Shown here piece after piece: positions 6,019-6,499 of a DNA stretch of 6,499 nucleotides. The stretch comes from Acidimicrobiia bacterium (lineage in GTDB: Bacteria; Actinomycetota; Acidimicrobiia; Acidimicrobiales; Hopanoidiivorantaceae), in NCBI GenBank assembly GCA_020027305.1, contig JAHRAM010000055.1, positions 1 through 6,499 on the forward strand, in the 5' to 3' direction. Within the stretch, counting starts at the first letter, position 1, and each line of letters starts with the position of its first letter. A program made the position numbers and the translations under genes. Below the pieces are notes generated by a model. It was not told the DNA's origin. It worked only from the letters and a program-made list of their open reading frames with translations, and ran no database searches.

Positions 6019-6499
6019 GTGAGGGCGCGCAAAATTGTCATCCCCTTTGTTCCTATAGCTCTCATAGTGCCTTGGGGCTACTGCTTGTAGTCATTCAAAC
6101 ACGACAACTGAAAAAGATGGCATATTAGCATCTATAGTTACAACCGATGCCCCACCCCCCACGGTGGATACTTTACCTGTGCCTCCTGAAGGCTTTCCTA
6201 ATTTAATTACTAATTCTCATTTTGCAACCTCATCACTTGGCTGTGCTCTCACAGATGTTGGAGAGTTCTCGTGTTGGGGAGATAGGAATTTTTCTAGTCC
6301 TAAAAAATTGCCTGTTAATAATATAGTTGAAGTCTCAGAAGTATCAGATTATCGTAATGGTTGCGTTCATATAATTGATGGGGAATTATGGTGCTGGGGT
6401 GGTGTTGGGCCTAGTTTTGATAGTCCAGCAATGTCGCCAATAGGTTCTGCTCCCCGAACAAACCCTACTCCTACAACAGACTCTTATATTGCTCCAAAC
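6019..6499 (+). pseudogene. Gene D: frameshifted RCC1-like lipoprotein, first two units visible, 3' end outside window
   Basis: From GTG 6019 the frame encodes MRARKIVIPFVPIALIV, matching the signal peptide of protein C, then meets a stop at TAG 6088-6090. One extra base around 6067-6071 (GTGCCTTGG where the paralogs have GTTCTTGG) shifts the rest: from 6071 another frame gives LGATACSHSNTTTE, the normal lipobox and mature start, and stays open for 143 codons to the window end. Two C-x9-C-W units are visible (Cys codons at 6242/6272 and 6362/6392), followed by a Pro/Thr tail like that of protein A. The GTGCTTA leader is absent; only 21 bases separate it from gene C, with AAGGA at 6004-6008 as a possible weak ribosome site. 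Any expression would depend on gene C transcription. It may be a decaying copy, a silent donor, or a sequencing error in a real gene. The rest of the frame is well preserved, so the break is recent or not biological. Confidence 0.75.

Overview
The window reads as a chromosomal segment of a bacterium, with every supported gene on the + strand. It opens inside the gene for translation elongation factor G (fusA; domains II to V, 5' end outside the window). It then runs into a tandem family of three intact genes and one broken gene for secreted, lipid-anchored repeat proteins. The EF-G carries an HKKQTGGAGQFA-type domain IV segment, and one lipoprotein has a poly-threonine stalk after its lipid anchor. 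Together these lean towards Actinobacteria, possibly a low-to-moderate GC aquatic lineage. That placement is inference and not firm.

Layout: 1-1212 is fusA (3' part). 1213-1360 is an intergenic region with a weak terminator-like hairpin and a conserved leader block. 1361-2956 is lipoprotein A (531 aa, nine repeat units). 2957-3058 is a leader. 3059-4390 is lipoprotein B (443 aa, eight units). 4391-4545 is a spacer; I see nothing in 4391-4481, and 4482-4545 is a leader block homologous to the one before gene A. 4546-5997 is lipoprotein C (483 aa, eight units). 6019-6499 is gene D, which has a one-base frameshift in its signal peptide and runs off the window with two units visible. No tRNA, rRNA, insertion sequence or CRISPR array is visible.

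All four products share a 22-23 residue lipoprotein signal peptide (lipid-anchor Cys followed by S/N-H-S-N), a low-complexity Ser/Thr/Pro linker, and repeats of the form P-x-K-x-P-I-x-N-V-V-E-I ... G-C-A-x-T-S-x-G-E-L-W-C-W. I read these as a divergent, cysteine-rich form of the RCC1/BLIP-II beta-propeller repeat. It keeps the C-A-L-T-x-x-G-x-x-x-C-W core but has lost the usual GxNxxGQLG segment. All 27 visible repeats contain exactly C-x9-C-W, and apart from the lipid-anchor Cys and one extra pair in protein B there are no other cysteines. This suggests one disulfide per blade on the outside of the cell. What they bind is unknown.

The array has several unusual features: paired GTGCTT(A/G) boxes exactly 24 bp apart before genes A and C, codon use in the repeat core that is homogenised within gene C, a perfect 30-bp in-frame duplication in the linker of C, and a fourth copy that looks like the first and last repeats of an A-like gene joined together, without the shared leader and out of frame. 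Together they look like a recombining family of surface proteins with one silent or decaying copy. That reading is inference.
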